Both the position numbers and the translations under genes were made by a program. A DNA stretch of 64,000 nt. It comes from Vescimonas sanitatis. Its GTDB lineage: Bacteria > Bacillota > Clostridia > Oscillospirales > Oscillospiraceae. Within the stretch, counting starts at the first letter, position 1; every line of letters begins with the position of its first letter. Below the pieces are notes generated by a model, which was not told where the DNA came from, ran no database searches, and saw only the letters and a list, made by a program, of their open reading frames with translations. Positions 17,193 to 26,700 of the stretch are shown in pieces. The DNA is taken from the NCBI RefSeq assembly GCF_049060325.1, contig NZ_JBMGPW010000007.1, positions 91,394 through 155,393 of the forward strand. The letters run 5' to 3'.

Positions 17193-18308
17193 ATGGCTTT
17201 TGGATTGGAAACCGGCCCAGAGAACGTTGTCAGCATCAAGGTCGTGGGCGTAGGCGGCGGCGGAAACAACGTGGTCAACCGCATGGTACGCGGCGGCGCG
17301 CAGGGCGTTGATTTTGTCGCAGTCAACACAGACAAGCAGGCGCTGAATGCCTCCAGCGCTACCTATAAAATTCAGATCGGCGAGAAGCTGACCGGCGGTA
17401 AGGGTGCGGGTTCCAACCCTGATGTGGGCCGCAAGGCCGCGGAGGAGAGCCGCAACCAGATGGCCAAGGCGCTGGAGAACACCGACATGGTGTTCATCAC
17501 CGCCGGCATGGGCGGCGGCACCGGCACCGGCGCGGCACCCGTGGTGGCTGAGATCGCCCGGGAGGCAGGCATTCTGACCGTGGGCGTGGTGACCAAGCCC
17601 TTCGGCTTCGAGGGACGCCGCCGCATGACCCAGGCGGAACAGGGCATCGAGGAGCTGCGGAGCAAGGTGGACTCGCTGGTCATCATTCCCAACGAGCGTC
17701 TGAAATACGCCACCGACCAGAAGATCACCTTTGCCAACGCCTTTGAGATCGCGGACGACGTGCTGCGCCAGGCGGTGCAGTCCATCTCCGACCTGATCCG
17801 CGACACCGGGTTCATCAACCTGGACTTCGCGGATGTGACCGCCATTATGAAGGACGCAGGTCTGGCCCACATGGGCGTGGGCCGCGCGGCCGGCAAGGGC
17901 AAGGCCGAGGAGGCCGCCAAGATGGCCATTTCCTCCCCCCTGCTGGAGACCTCTATCAACGGTGCACGGGGCGTGCTGATCAACGTCACCGGCTCCATGG
18001 ACATCGGTCTGGAGGAGGTGGAGCAGGCCGCCACACTGGTGCAGCAGGCGGTGCATCCCGACGCGCTGACTATCTTCGGCGCCGCCTTCGACGAGACGCT
18101 GGACGATGAGATCCGCGTGACCGTCATCGCCACGGGCTTTGACGAGGCGCAGCAGGCCGCCAACGCCGCCGCTGTGACCCAGCCCGCACAGACGGAGAAC
18201 AGCGGCGCGCCCCAGCCCCTGGACGAGGTGAAGGGCGAGCAGGGTCAGGACGAGATGGACAAGTCCTTCGACGAGATCCTGCGGATATTCAATAAGGATA
18301 AGTTCTGA
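17193..18308 (+). CDS. ftsZ: Cell division GTPase FtsZ
   Basis: 371 aa. The ATG at 17193, five bases after GGAGGAG, is preferred to ATG 17175, which contains the SD itself. Tubulin-fold GTPase with VVGVGGGGNNVVNRM, the G-box GGGTGTGAAP (about 103-112), the T7 loop NLDFADVTAIMKDAG, and a short acidic tail ending in a conserved FtsA/SepF/EzrA-binding-type helix (MDKSFDEILRIFNKDKF). It polymerises into the Z-ring. Own promoter and a hairpin after the stop suggest it can be a monocistronic unit. Confidence 0.97.
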   Translation: MAFGLETGPENVVSIKVVGVGGGGNNVVNRMVRGGAQGVDFVAVNTDKQALNASSATYKIQIGEKLTGGKGAGSNPDVGRKAAEESRNQMAKALENTDMVFITAGMGGGTGTGAAPVVAEIAREAGILTVGVVTKPFGFEGRRRMTQAEQGIEELRSKVDSLVIIPNERLKYATDQKITFANAFEIADDVLRQAVQSISDLIRDTGFINLDFADVTAIMKDAGLAHMGVGRAAGKGKAEEAAKMAISSPLLETSINGARGVLINVTGSMDIGLEEVEQAATLVQQAVHPDALTIFGAAFDETLDDEIRVTVIATGFDEAQQAANAAAVTQPAQTENSGAPQPLDEVKGEQGQDEMDKSFDEILRIFNKDKF

Positions 18309-18312
18309 GAAA

Positions 18313-18341
18313 CAGGCCCCCCGGCTTCGCCGGAGGGCCTG
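18313..18341 (+). terminator. Terminator-like hairpin after ftsZ
   Basis: CAGGCCC-c-CCGGC / GCCGG-a-GGGCCTG around TTC, starting 4 nt after the stop; a weak T-rich tail (TCTATATAG) follows. Confidence 0.65.
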
Positions 18342-18354
18342 TCTATATAGAGCA

Positions 18355-18382
18355 AATAGCCTCCCCCACAGGGGAGGCTATT
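18355..18382 (-). terminator. Terminator-like hairpin after the zinc-ribbon gene
   Basis: Perfect 12-bp inverted repeat AATAGCCTCCCC / GGGGAGGCTATT, starting 3 nt beyond the minus-strand stop. With the ftsZ hairpin it separates two convergent genes. No U-run on the minus strand, so efficiency is uncertain. Confidence 0.6.
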
Positions 18383-18385
18383 GTA

Positions 18386-19126
18386 TCACCATTGTGCAAG
18401 GTCAACGGGAACGACGACCTCTTTATCCATGCCGGAGAAGATCAGGTAAGTCTCCTCCGTAAGCTCCTCCAGCACCGACAGGTCATAGGTGCATATGAAC
18501 ACATCGTCGTCGGTGTCTGAGACGACAACATCCTCGGGATAGTACCAGTTTTCAAAGCCATCGCTGTCCACCTGCACCAGGTAAGGGAATGTTTGATATG
18601 TGTCGCCCTCTACGACATAGACGGTGAGGACATCCCTCTCCCAGTCCGCTTTGAGACTCGCCACGGCGAAGGCAGAATCCTCCAGATAGAAGCTCGCTCC
18701 TATCTCCGCGTACTCCCGCACCGCGGCTTCGATCTCCTCGGCGGGTGCTACCTGCTCACAGCCGTAGTCGGGCATCGGCTCATTGCGGTCAAAGATGTCA
18801 CCGGACACGCCGCGCAGCGTGTTGATAAGCCCGATCAGGACGCTTACCGCGATCACAGCGCCTATCACACCGGAAGCGGTGTTCTTCTTGGGCGCGCGCC
18901 ACTGGATATGGGGCCGGGGGCGGCGGGTCTGGTTTTCGTAGCAAACCTTCTCTTCGTGGCACTCCTTCTGCTCGTAGCAGACCTTCTCCTGTTCGGCGTA
19001 GTGGACGTCGCCGCCGGCGTCCACCCACTCCCGGCGGGGCGGGCGGTTATAGGCGCCGCACTTGGGGCAGAAGCCCTCACGGGAATCATAGGTCTTGCCG
19101 CAGGCCTTGCAGCGGATGGCAGGCAT
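18386..19126 (-). CDS. Zinc-ribbon membrane protein of unknown function
   Basis: 246 aa. N-terminal zinc ribbon with two CxxC knuckles (CKACGKTY and CPKCGAYN, residues 6-25), a charged Glu/Cys/Tyr-rich linker with repeated CYE/CHE pieces, one membrane helix (about 85-103, GVIGAVIAVSVLIGLINTL), then a soluble domain of about 140 residues, presumably extracytoplasmic. No signal peptide, so the ribbon should be inside and the domain outside. I do not recognise a function. It has its own promoter and converges on ftsZ. Confidence 0.75.
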   Translation of the reverse strand: MPAIRCKACGKTYDSREGFCPKCGAYNRPPRREWVDAGGDVHYAEQEKVCYEQKECHEEKVCYENQTRRPRPHIQWRAPKKNTASGVIGAVIAVSVLIGLINTLRGVSGDIFDRNEPMPDYGCEQVAPAEEIEAAVREYAEIGASFYLEDSAFAVASLKADWERDVLTVYVVEGDTYQTFPYLVQVDSDGFENWYYPEDVVVSDTDDDVFICTYDLSVLEELTEETYLIFSGMDKEVVVPVDLAQW

Positions 19127-19157
19127 AGGCGGTCCTCCCTTCTGTGTGTTTGGATCT

Positions 19158-19186
19158 ATTATACAGCAGATCGGGCAGATTGTCTA
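19158..19186 (-). promoter_or_regulatory. Promoter of the zinc-ribbon gene
   Basis: On the minus strand: TAGACA (19186-19181), 17-bp spacer, TATAAT (19163-19158), about 30 bp before the start. Confidence 0.65.
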
Positions 19187-19241
19187 TCAGCCTTGGGTTG
19201 CAGCGGAAAAAAAGGTGGGAAACCTGAAGTTGCACCGCGCG

Positions 19242-19272
19242 GACGCGCCCACCCCGTCGGGGTGGGCGCGTC
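19242..19272 (-). terminator. Hairpin ending the ECF transporter operon
   Basis: A 14-bp perfect stem (GACGCGCCCACCCC / GGGGTGGGCGCGTC, 3-nt loop) starting 3 nt after the minus-strand stop; a T7 tract occurs only about 30 nt further on. Confidence 0.6.
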
Positions 19273-19275
19273 TGC

Positions 19276-21918
19276 TCATTCCACTAGGCCGTATTTGATC
19301 TTGATGCGGTCCAGCTTCTCCAGCATGGGCTCCGCCAGCACCAGCAGGAAGAAAACTGTGGCTGCGGCGTGGACGCAGTCCATGGGAAAGCCGGTGACAT
19401 AGTAGGCGGCGATGACCTTCCACTCCAGCGTGCGGGCGTAGAGCAGGGCAGAGACGGGGTTCATGATGCCGCCGTAGATGAGCACGGCGGAGATTGCCCC
19501 GAAGACGCACAGGGCGGCGCGGCTGCGGCGCAGCCAGCCCCGGCGGAACAACACCCCCGCCAGGAAGCCGATGATGCCCATGGCGAACATCTGGAAGGGC
19601 GTCCAGGGACCCTGGGAGAACAGAACGTTGCTGGCCAGCATGGTCATGGCGCCCACCAGGAAGCCGGTCTCGCCGCCCAGGGCCACGCCGGAGATGATGG
19701 TCAGAGCCAGGACGGGCTTGAACTGAGGCAGCATGAAGAAGGCGGCGCGGCCCGCCACGCCCAGGGCGCAGAGGGAGGCCACCAGCACCAGCTCACGGGC
19801 CTGGGGCTTCCGTCCCTCGAACACCAGGAAGAAGGGCACCATGCATTCCAGCAGCACGGCGAAGGCGATGGGGTAGTAGGCAGTGTTGCCCAGGTAAAAA
19901 AAGCCCAGATACAGCGTGGCGGGGATACACAGCAGGATCAGTGCCGCCGCCAGACGGGTACGGTGGGAGAGCCTTCGCTTCTGCACCGGGGTCTGGAGCA
20001 GCGTCAGGGGCTTGGAGCGCCGGCCGATGGCGGCGATGCAGCCGAAGAGCAGGGCGATGAACAGGCCGTAAAGTCCCAGGGCCTGCCAGCCGGCCTGAGA
20101 GAGCGTGCCGCCGCCCACCAGGGCGGTGAGGTCGGTGTGTTTGGCCGCCAGCCAGAAGATCGCCAGCGCACCCGCGCCGCACACGGCGGCGATGGCTCTG
20201 CGCCACCAGGGGAGCTTTTTCGGCTTCCAGGCGGTGGACTCCTCCGCCACCGGAGGCAGAGGCTGCCAGGCGGCGGGCACCTCCGGCTGGGGCGGGACGG
20301 TCCCGCCGATGACCGCGATCACCTCCTCCGGCGTGACGGCACAGGGGCAGACGTCCCGGGCCATACGGTTAGCGGAGGTGGTATAGAAGCTGTTGCCGGA
20401 GAAGAAGTCACGGGGTGTGCCCTCCGCGACGATGCTGCCGTCGAAAAACAGGGCGCAGCGGTGGGCATACCGGGCGCAGAAGGCCACGTCGTGGCTGACC
20501 ATCACCACTGTCGTGCCGGCGGCGGTCAGCGCGGAAAGAATAGCGGCAAAGGACTGCTTGAAGGCGGCGTCCAGGCCCTTGGTAGGCTCGTCCAGCAGCA
20601 GGATATCCGGCTGGTGCAGCAGCACCTTACCCAGGGCGGCCCGCTGCTGCTCGCCGCCGGAGAGGTCATAGGGATGACGGTCCAGCAGCTCGGTCAGGCG
20701 GCAAAGGGCCGTCACCTGTTCTACCCGGCGGTCACGTTGGTCTTTGGGGAGGTCCGTGCCGTCAAAGGACTCGTACAGGTCCTGACGGACCGTGTTTTTC
20801 ACGAACAGAGCCTGCGGGTCCTGGGGCAGAACGCCGACGCGGCCCGTATGGGTCACGGTGCCCCGCTGGGGCGTCAGCGCGCCGGACAGCAGGCCCAGGG
20901 TGGTGGACTTGCCCGCGCCGTTACCGCCCAGCAGGGCCAGCAGCTCACCCCGGCGGGCCTGAAGGTCCAGACCGCGGACCACGTCCGGCTGGTCCGGCTC
21001 ATAGCGGAACCAGAGACCCGCGCCGGCAAGGGCGGTATCCCCGGCGGGATGCACCGGCTCCGGCGGCAGCGGGCACAGGGGGTGTTCATCGCACCAGCCG
21101 GACAGGAAATCGCGGCCCTCGCGGACAGTGATGGGGCAGGGTGCGTCGCTGTCCACTCCGGCCCAGATACGGACGGCGGCGGGCATGGCCAGGAACATAT
21201 CGTGGCCGCGGCCCCGCAGGGAACGGCACACCGCCTCCGGCGCGCCGGCACAGAGGAGATGGCCGCCGTCCAGCACGGCGGCGTGGGTGGCCAGGGGCAA
21301 CGCCTCCTCGAGACGGTGCTCCGTCATCAGGACGGTGATGCCCAGCTCGCGGTTCAGGCGGCCCACAGTCTGCAAAAAGTCGGCAGCGGCAATGGGGTCC
21401 AGCTGGCTGGTGGGCTCGTCCAGTATCAGCAGACGGGGTTGGAGCACCATGACCGAAGCCAGGGCCAGCAGCTGCTTCTGACCGCCGGAGAGCTCATCCA
21501 CTTTCCTATGGAACCAGTCCTGGATACCGAAGAAGGAGGCCATCTCCGCCACGCGGCGACGGATGGAGGGCGTGTCGCAGCCCAGGCTCTCCAGTCCGAA
21601 GGCCAGTTCATGCCAGACCTTGTCGGTGACGGTCTGCTCCTCCGGAGACTGGAGGACGAAGCCGATATCAGCGGCCTGCCGATGGGGCGGCAGGTCATCC
21701 AGCGGCTGACCGTCGAAGAGGATACGGCCCTCGGCCGCACCGTGGGGGCGCAGGGCGGGCTTCAGCTGGCGGAGAAGCGTGGTCTTGCCGCAGCCGGAGG
21801 CGCCGCAGAGGACCCAGAACTCGCCCTGACGGACCGTGAGGGACACATCCGCCAGCGCGGGGCGGGGCTGCTGGGGGTAGGTGAAGCCAAAATGCTCCAA
21901 ACGCAGCAGTTCAGGCAC
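19276..21918 (-). CDS. ECF transporter: fused ATPase-ATPase-S component (A-A-S)
   Basis: 880 aa from a GTG start overlapping the upstream T gene by 8 nt. First ABC ATPase (about 1-230): Walker A GASGCGKTTL, signature LSGGQKQLLALA, Walker B LLILDEPTSQLD. Second ATPase (about 300-520): GGNGAGKSTTL, DLSGGEQQRAALG, ILLLDEPTKGLD. After a linker, residues about 590-870 form roughly six membrane helices resembling an ECF S (substrate-capture) subunit (QFKPVLALTIISGVALG, GPWTPFQMFAMGIIGFLAG). ECF importers normally use separate A, A', T and S proteins; here three are one chain, so substrate specificity is covalently tied to the motor. The neighbouring B12-linked genes suggest a corrinoid or precursor as substrate. 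S-subunit identity cannot be settled by eye. Confidence 0.88.
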   Translation of the reverse strand: MPELLRLEHFGFTYPQQPRPALADVSLTVRQGEFWVLCGASGCGKTTLLRQLKPALRPHGAAEGRILFDGQPLDDLPPHRQAADIGFVLQSPEEQTVTDKVWHELAFGLESLGCDTPSIRRRVAEMASFFGIQDWFHRKVDELSGGQKQLLALASVMVLQPRLLILDEPTSQLDPIAAADFLQTVGRLNRELGITVLMTEHRLEEALPLATHAAVLDGGHLLCAGAPEAVCRSLRGRGHDMFLAMPAAVRIWAGVDSDAPCPITVREGRDFLSGWCDEHPLCPLPPEPVHPAGDTALAGAGLWFRYEPDQPDVVRGLDLQARRGELLALLGGNGAGKSTTLGLLSGALTPQRGTVTHTGRVGVLPQDPQALFVKNTVRQDLYESFDGTDLPKDQRDRRVEQVTALCRLTELLDRHPYDLSGGEQQRAALGKVLLHQPDILLLDEPTKGLDAAFKQSFAAILSALTAAGTTVVMVSHDVAFCARYAHRCALFFDGSIVAEGTPRDFFSGNSFYTTSANRMARDVCPCAVTPEEVIAVIGGTVPPQPEVPAAWQPLPPVAEESTAWKPKKLPWWRRAIAAVCGAGALAIFWLAAKHTDLTALVGGGTLSQAGWQALGLYGLFIALLFGCIAAIGRRSKPLTLLQTPVQKRRLSHRTRLAAALILLCIPATLYLGFFYLGNTAYYPIAFAVLLECMVPFFLVFEGRKPQARELVLVASLCALGVAGRAAFFMLPQFKPVLALTIISGVALGGETGFLVGAMTMLASNVLFSQGPWTPFQMFAMGIIGFLAGVLFRRGWLRRSRAALCVFGAISAVLIYGGIMNPVSALLYARTLEWKVIAAYYVTGFPMDCVHAAATVFFLLVLAEPMLEKLDRIKIKYGLVE

Positions 21919-22810
21919 GGGGCGTCCCTCCTTTCCGGACGAGATAGCGGCGCCGGGACAGGGCGTCCAGCAGCACCGGCGTAAAGCAGAGCAGGCCGTA
22001 AACGGCGAAAAAGCTGACCGTCAGCGGTGTGACGGGGCCGCTGAGCAGCATGGGGTAATACTGAAAGCGCAGGCCGCCGGCCAGACCGCCGCCCAGCAGA
22101 TACAAGCCGCAGAAGGCCAGCCAGAGGGCGACGGCACCGTCACGCCGGTCAAAGCGGTAGAGGGAGAAGGAGGTCCTCCCCGGCAGGCCATAGCCCCGGC
22201 AGCGCATACTATCGGCGGTAATGAGCCCGCTTTCCAGGCTCCAGGTAACAACGATGGAGAACACACGAAGGGCGCTTCTGACGCGCCGGGCCGGGGCGCC
22301 GGTCTGGGTATCACGGCCCAGATGCCGCTGCGCCTGGGCCACGGCACGGAGCCGCCGGACAAAGCGGGGCACAAAGCGGAGGATCATGCTCAGCAGCAGG
22401 GACAGCGCCGGGATGACGCGGCCAAAGAGGTACACCACCTTGTCCGAGGTGATGACATCAGTGACGCAGACGAACCACAGCGCCACGGTGCCCAGCATGG
22501 CGCCGGCGGCCAGACCGTAGAGCAGACTCTCCAGCGTCAAAGGATTACCGGAGGGCAGGTAGGCCAGAATGGTGACGCCCTGGTGGACAAAGGCCGGGTT
22601 CAGGGCCGCCGCCAAGAGGGCCATGGGCAGCAGCCACAGCAGGTGGCGGCGCAGGCCCTTGCCGCCCAGCAGACGGGCAACATACCACCCGCCGCCCAGC
22701 GTCGACAGAACCAGGCACACCGGGTGCATCAGCAGCATCGCGCAGGCGATGACCAGGGCGAAATAGGCAAAGCTCACCGCCGGATGGCAAGTGCGCAGCG
22801 TATCGTCCAT
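21911..22810 (-). CDS. ECF transporter transmembrane (T) component
   Basis: 299 aa; ATG 22810 lies 6-7 nt after AGGAGGTGATCCC, better than ATG 22831. Several membrane helices and a C-terminal coupling region containing the A-x-R type motifs (ARRVRSALRVFSIVV; DSMRCRGYGLPGRTSFSL) expected to contact both ATPases. It forms the scaffold of an energy-coupling-factor importer with the downstream fused A-A-S protein. It has its own strong promoter and is separated by a terminator from the DUF4430 lipoprotein gene. Confidence 0.88.
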   Translation of the reverse strand: MDDTLRTCHPAVSFAYFALVIACAMLLMHPVCLVLSTLGGGWYVARLLGGKGLRRHLLWLLPMALLAAALNPAFVHQGVTILAYLPSGNPLTLESLLYGLAAGAMLGTVALWFVCVTDVITSDKVVYLFGRVIPALSLLLSMILRFVPRFVRRLRAVAQAQRHLGRDTQTGAPARRVRSALRVFSIVVTWSLESGLITADSMRCRGYGLPGRTSFSLYRFDRRDGAVALWLAFCGLYLLGGGLAGGLRFQYYPMLLSGPVTPLTVSFFAVYGLLCFTPVLLDALSRRRYLVRKGGTPRA

Positions 22811-22848
22811 GGGATCACCTCCTGCATACATGATGTCTTAACCTTTTG

Positions 22849-22878
22849 ATTATACCCTGCCGCCAGGGGATACGTCAA
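22849..22878 (-). promoter_or_regulatory. Promoter of the ECF T/A-A-S operon
   Basis: Minus strand TTGACG (22878-22873), 18-bp spacer, TATAAT (22854-22849), about 40 bp before the T gene start. This gives the transporter expression outside direct riboswitch control. Confidence 0.75.
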
Positions 22879-22890
22879 TCCTGCGTGCGG

Positions 22891-22917
22891 AAAAAGGGCG
22901 GCAAAAGCCGCCCTTTT
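22891..22917 (-). terminator. Intrinsic terminator after the DUF4430 lipoprotein gene
   Basis: AAAAGGGCGGC / GCCGCCCTTTT stem with 4-nt loop and TTTTT on the minus strand, directly after the stop at 22919. Confidence 0.85.
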
Positions 22918-22918
22918 G

Positions 22919-23713
22919 TCAGCCCATATAGGTATTGCCCACGTCTGCACCCATATTACAGGTATAGAGCCACTGGATGCTCTCGCCGCCGGAGAGCGTA
23001 TAGCTGTCCGCGCCATAGCTGGGGAAGGTTCCCCCCACGCAGTACATCCAGCCGGAGCTCCTGCCCACATTTTTTTCGAACAGGCCATTGATGCCCCTGA
23101 CATAGCTGCCGCTGGAGCTCACCGGGATACCCGCATCACCGCAGGCCCGCTTCAGTACGGACATGACAGACTCACCCTCGGTGATGGTCACCGTGGTGGA
23201 CAGGATCACGCCGTCGGCGGGAATGATATCCTTCACACCGTCGGAGCACTTGTCCATATTATTGAGCACCGTGGCACAGGAAATGTACAGCGATACGGAC
23301 GCCGCCGGCGCAGGGTCAGGTGCAGGCGCAGGGTCCGGGTCCGGCGCAGAAGGCTGCTCCTGTTCCTGCTGTTTCTTCTCTTCTTCCAGCCGCTTCTGCT
23401 CCTCCAGGCGCTTGGCTTCCTCCTGCTTTTTGGCGTCCTCCTCGGCCTTTTTGGCATCATCAGCCGGCTTCTGCTTGTCAGGCTTCTTATCGTCCGCGGT
23501 CTTATCCTCAGTCTTTGCCGCGTCCTGCTTGCCGTCAGCCTTGGTGGTGCCCGTTTCAGCTGTGTCATCCTTCCTGGTGTCCGTGGTCTGCTCCTGCGTT
23601 GCCGTGGGAATGTTGCCGGGGGCGTACGATACGGTCTTTTTTCCGCAGGCGGCGCAGGTCAGCAGCAGGGACAGCGCCAGCGCCAACAGCCAAAATCGAT
23701 GGTTTTTCTTCAT
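22919..23713 (-). CDS. DUF4430 (transcobalamin-like) lipoprotein
   Basis: 264 aa; ATG 23713 is 9 nt after GAGGA. Lipoprotein signal (LALALSLLLTCAACG), then a low-complexity charged/coiled linker of about 120 residues (Lys/Glu/Gln-rich, ending in Asp-Pro/Ala-Pro repeats) that would span the cell wall. The C-terminal domain (about 174-262) has the DUF4430 pattern: GINGLFEKN, SSGWMYCVGG, YTLSGGESIQWLYTCN. DUF4430 corresponds to the beta domain of animal transcobalamin and intrinsic factor. Placed between the intrinsic-factor-like giant and the ECF genes, it is a plausible membrane-anchored corrinoid-binding intermediary; ligand binding is inferred. Confidence 0.88.
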   Translation of the reverse strand: MKKNHRFWLLALALSLLLTCAACGKKTVSYAPGNIPTATQEQTTDTRKDDTAETGTTKADGKQDAAKTEDKTADDKKPDKQKPADDAKKAEEDAKKQEEAKRLEEQKRLEEEKKQQEQEQPSAPDPDPAPAPDPAPAASVSLYISCATVLNNMDKCSDGVKDIIPADGVILSTTVTITEGESVMSVLKRACGDAGIPVSSSGSYVRGINGLFEKNVGRSSGWMYCVGGTFPSYGADSYTLSGGESIQWLYTCNMGADVGNTYMG

Positions 23714-23782
23714 ATCTCTCATTCCTCATAAAAGCGCCATACGCAGAGGCGCTTTCGCGCCCCTGCGTCGGCTGTGCTGTTG

Positions 23783-26700
23783 TTACTTGGAAACGCGCTT
23801 CTTCCGGGTCAGCACCACAACGGCTGCCGCCGCCAGGACCGCGCTGCCCAGCCACAGCACCATCTGACTGTCGTCCGCCGTGTTGGCAGAGTCGGTCTTG
23901 TCCGGCGTCGCGGTGGGGTTGTAGTAATAGTGGTTGGTGGACTCCGTCCAGCTGATGGCCACAGGAGACAGGCCGGTCAGCGTCACCAGCAGACCGCTGG
24001 GGGTTTTGGTGACAGCGGGGAATTCCACGGTACCCACATCCAGGCCGCAGTCCGCCATGGCGACCATGTGCGCCACGGTGAAGTTATACTGGCCGTACTT
24101 GGCGGCCACGGCCTCCGGGTAGGGCAGCAAAACTGTGATCTTGCCGGCTGTCAGGTCCTCCTTGGTGGCAGGACGCCACTCGTTGTTCTCGAATACGAGC
24201 AGCGACACATCCATGAAAACGGTGTTGTCCTTATTGCCCTTGCTGTTTTTCAATGTGATCTGCAGCTGCAGCTCGGCTTTGATCCTTTCCACGCTGTTCA
24301 GCTTCTCGTTATCCCGCAGGGTATCGGGCACTGTAATCGTGTCAGATACCTCGATGCGCTTCAGCGTACCACCCTCGGACTTCACCGCACCGCAGACGCA
24401 CTGGATGCCGTTCACATAGGTGTGCCCGGTCTTGTTGACCACCGCATGGCAAACCTTGCAGACGTTCCAGTGGCCATCTTTGTCTGCGAGCATCTCCGTG
24501 CCGGGGGTGTGGCCCAACGCAGCGATAACGCGGGTCTCCTCCTTGGAGCAGACGGAGCAGGTGCGCTTCTCCGTGCCGGTCTCGGTGCAGGTGGGTTCCT
24601 TGGTGGTCGTCCACGCGCCGAACTTGTGGCCCGGCGCGGGAACGGACTTTTCCTCCACGGCGCCGCAAATGGAGCAGATCCGGCGGCTGACGCCGTCCTT
24701 GGTGCAGGTGGCGGCCACGGTCACTTTCCACTCGCCGAAGCGATGGGCGCAGGCGGCGTCAGTCATATCGTAGAGGGCGTTGGCCTTCTCCGTAAAGCGC
24801 GCATAGGCGGCCATGGCGCAAAGCGCCTGCTCCGTGGCCATCTCGTTGACGGCCTTGTCTGCGAACTGATGCTTAAAGCCGCCGTTCTTCGCCACGCGGT
24901 ACTGCAGGAGGTTCCCCAGCACGCTCAGGGTCTTCCCCTCCACGGTCTTGGTAAAGCGCGCGTCCGTGTTGGCATCCAAATTCAGGGCGGAAAGGGCGAT
25001 GACCACCTGTGCGCAGCTCTCGGAGGAGTCGTAGCCGCTTTGATACTTGCCGGAGAGCCAGTTGAGGGCTTTCTCCACGGCGGTGTTCACGGTTTCATTG
25101 CCGCCGTCCTTATAGTAGGGTGCCAGCGCCTGTAGCGCCATGGCGGTCATGTCCACGTCGCCGACAGATTTTCTGTCGGCGCTGGCGCTCCAGCTGCCGT
25201 CCGCATTCTGCTGGCCCAGAATGGCCTGCACCAGCCAGGAGGTGTCGGAGGTGTAATTGCGGCTGTTGAGCGCCAGCAGACCCATGACGAGACCGTTGAT
25301 ATCCGTGTAACTGGTATCGGTGACCTTCATGATATCCTTGTCCTGTAGCGCTGCCAGCAGGTTTTTGCCACCCACGTTGGCGGGGTCCTTGCCGATGGCG
25401 GTAAGGGCCAGGGCAATACGCTCATTGTCGGTGATGACGGGGGTGTTTTTATCATCGGGTTTCCGGAGGATGCCGTCAGAGCCGATGTTCGCCTTTACAT
25501 AGGCCACAACCTTATCGTAGTAGGCCTGAATGTATGCATCGGACAGCTCCACGCCGGCGCGAGCCTGTCCCAGTACCGCCCATTCGCCGAAGAGATAGCT
25601 GACGACCGGGGCGCTCACCGCGCTTTGGATATACGCCTTGGCGCCGGCATACGCCTCATCGAAGCCGGGCACTTCCGTACCGGGCACCGTGGGATCCGTC
25701 GGGTCCAGCGGAATATAGGTGTCGGTAAAGAACAGGCGCAGGGTGTCGCCGTCCTTGAGATAGGTGTTGTCCAGCGTGGTCTTGGGCAAGGTCTCGGTGC
25801 CGCCCTTGACGGCGAGGCCGAACATCCAGCCGGAGGACTTGCCGTCGCCCTTCTCCTTGAGGGTGTTGCCCGCCGCATCGGTGATGCTCTTGATGTAGGT
25901 GCCGCTGCCGGTATAGGTGTAGTTGGCACTGTCCAAGCACGCCTTCACAGCGTCCCAAGCGGTGGGATCCTCGTTGACCTTGCCGGTGAAGGTAAAGTCG
26001 GAGATTCCCGTGAAGGTATGGCCGTTCTTGTTGTATCCGTCCACCTTGACCTTCACGGTGAGGGTCTGATTTTCGTTGGGGTCATTCTGTTCCGTGGTGC
26101 CGGACACCGTCAGGTCGATGTGGATGGGCTGCTTGTAGAATTGGGCAAAGTCCTTGTAGCGTTCCTTGGTCTCCTCGGTGCCGTTGATGCCGAACTTCTC
26201 CCAGTACTGGGCGTACTTGGTGTAGGTCAGGACGCTGTCCAGCCTAACTGTCGTATTGTACTCCGGCTGGTGCACCCGCAGCAGCTCATGCTCGATGACG
26301 GTGGGGCGGGAGGAATAGAAGGTGCGGTACTTCTCCGAAGCATACCAGCCGGGGATATCGTCGGCCTCGATGCCGTCGAAGGTCATATTCACCGTACCGC
26401 GGACGTATTTCAGCGTGCCGTCCTCGTTTTTGCAGATCTCCGCGAAGGGATACAGGTCGGAGGTGACCTTGGTCTTATCCGTATTCTTGTTCCTGATGCC
26501 GTTCCAGTAGGCGTTCTCGGTCAGCGCATCGGTCATAAAGTCGGCGGCATCCTTCAGTTCCTGCTCCTCAAAGGGCGCGATGGTGAAGGTAAACTCCTGC
26601 CGCGCCAGCAGAAGGCCGGAGCTGCGGGTGGTGATGGTGACCACATACTTCGCCTCCGCCGGCTCCTCACCGGGCAGCGGGCGGTAGACCATGGCGTGAT

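Noticed and set aside
19369..21984. Plus-strand open frame of 871 codons opposite the A-A-S gene
   Set aside because: Shadow of the ABC ATPase gene; translation is Gly/Gln/His-rich with no domain.
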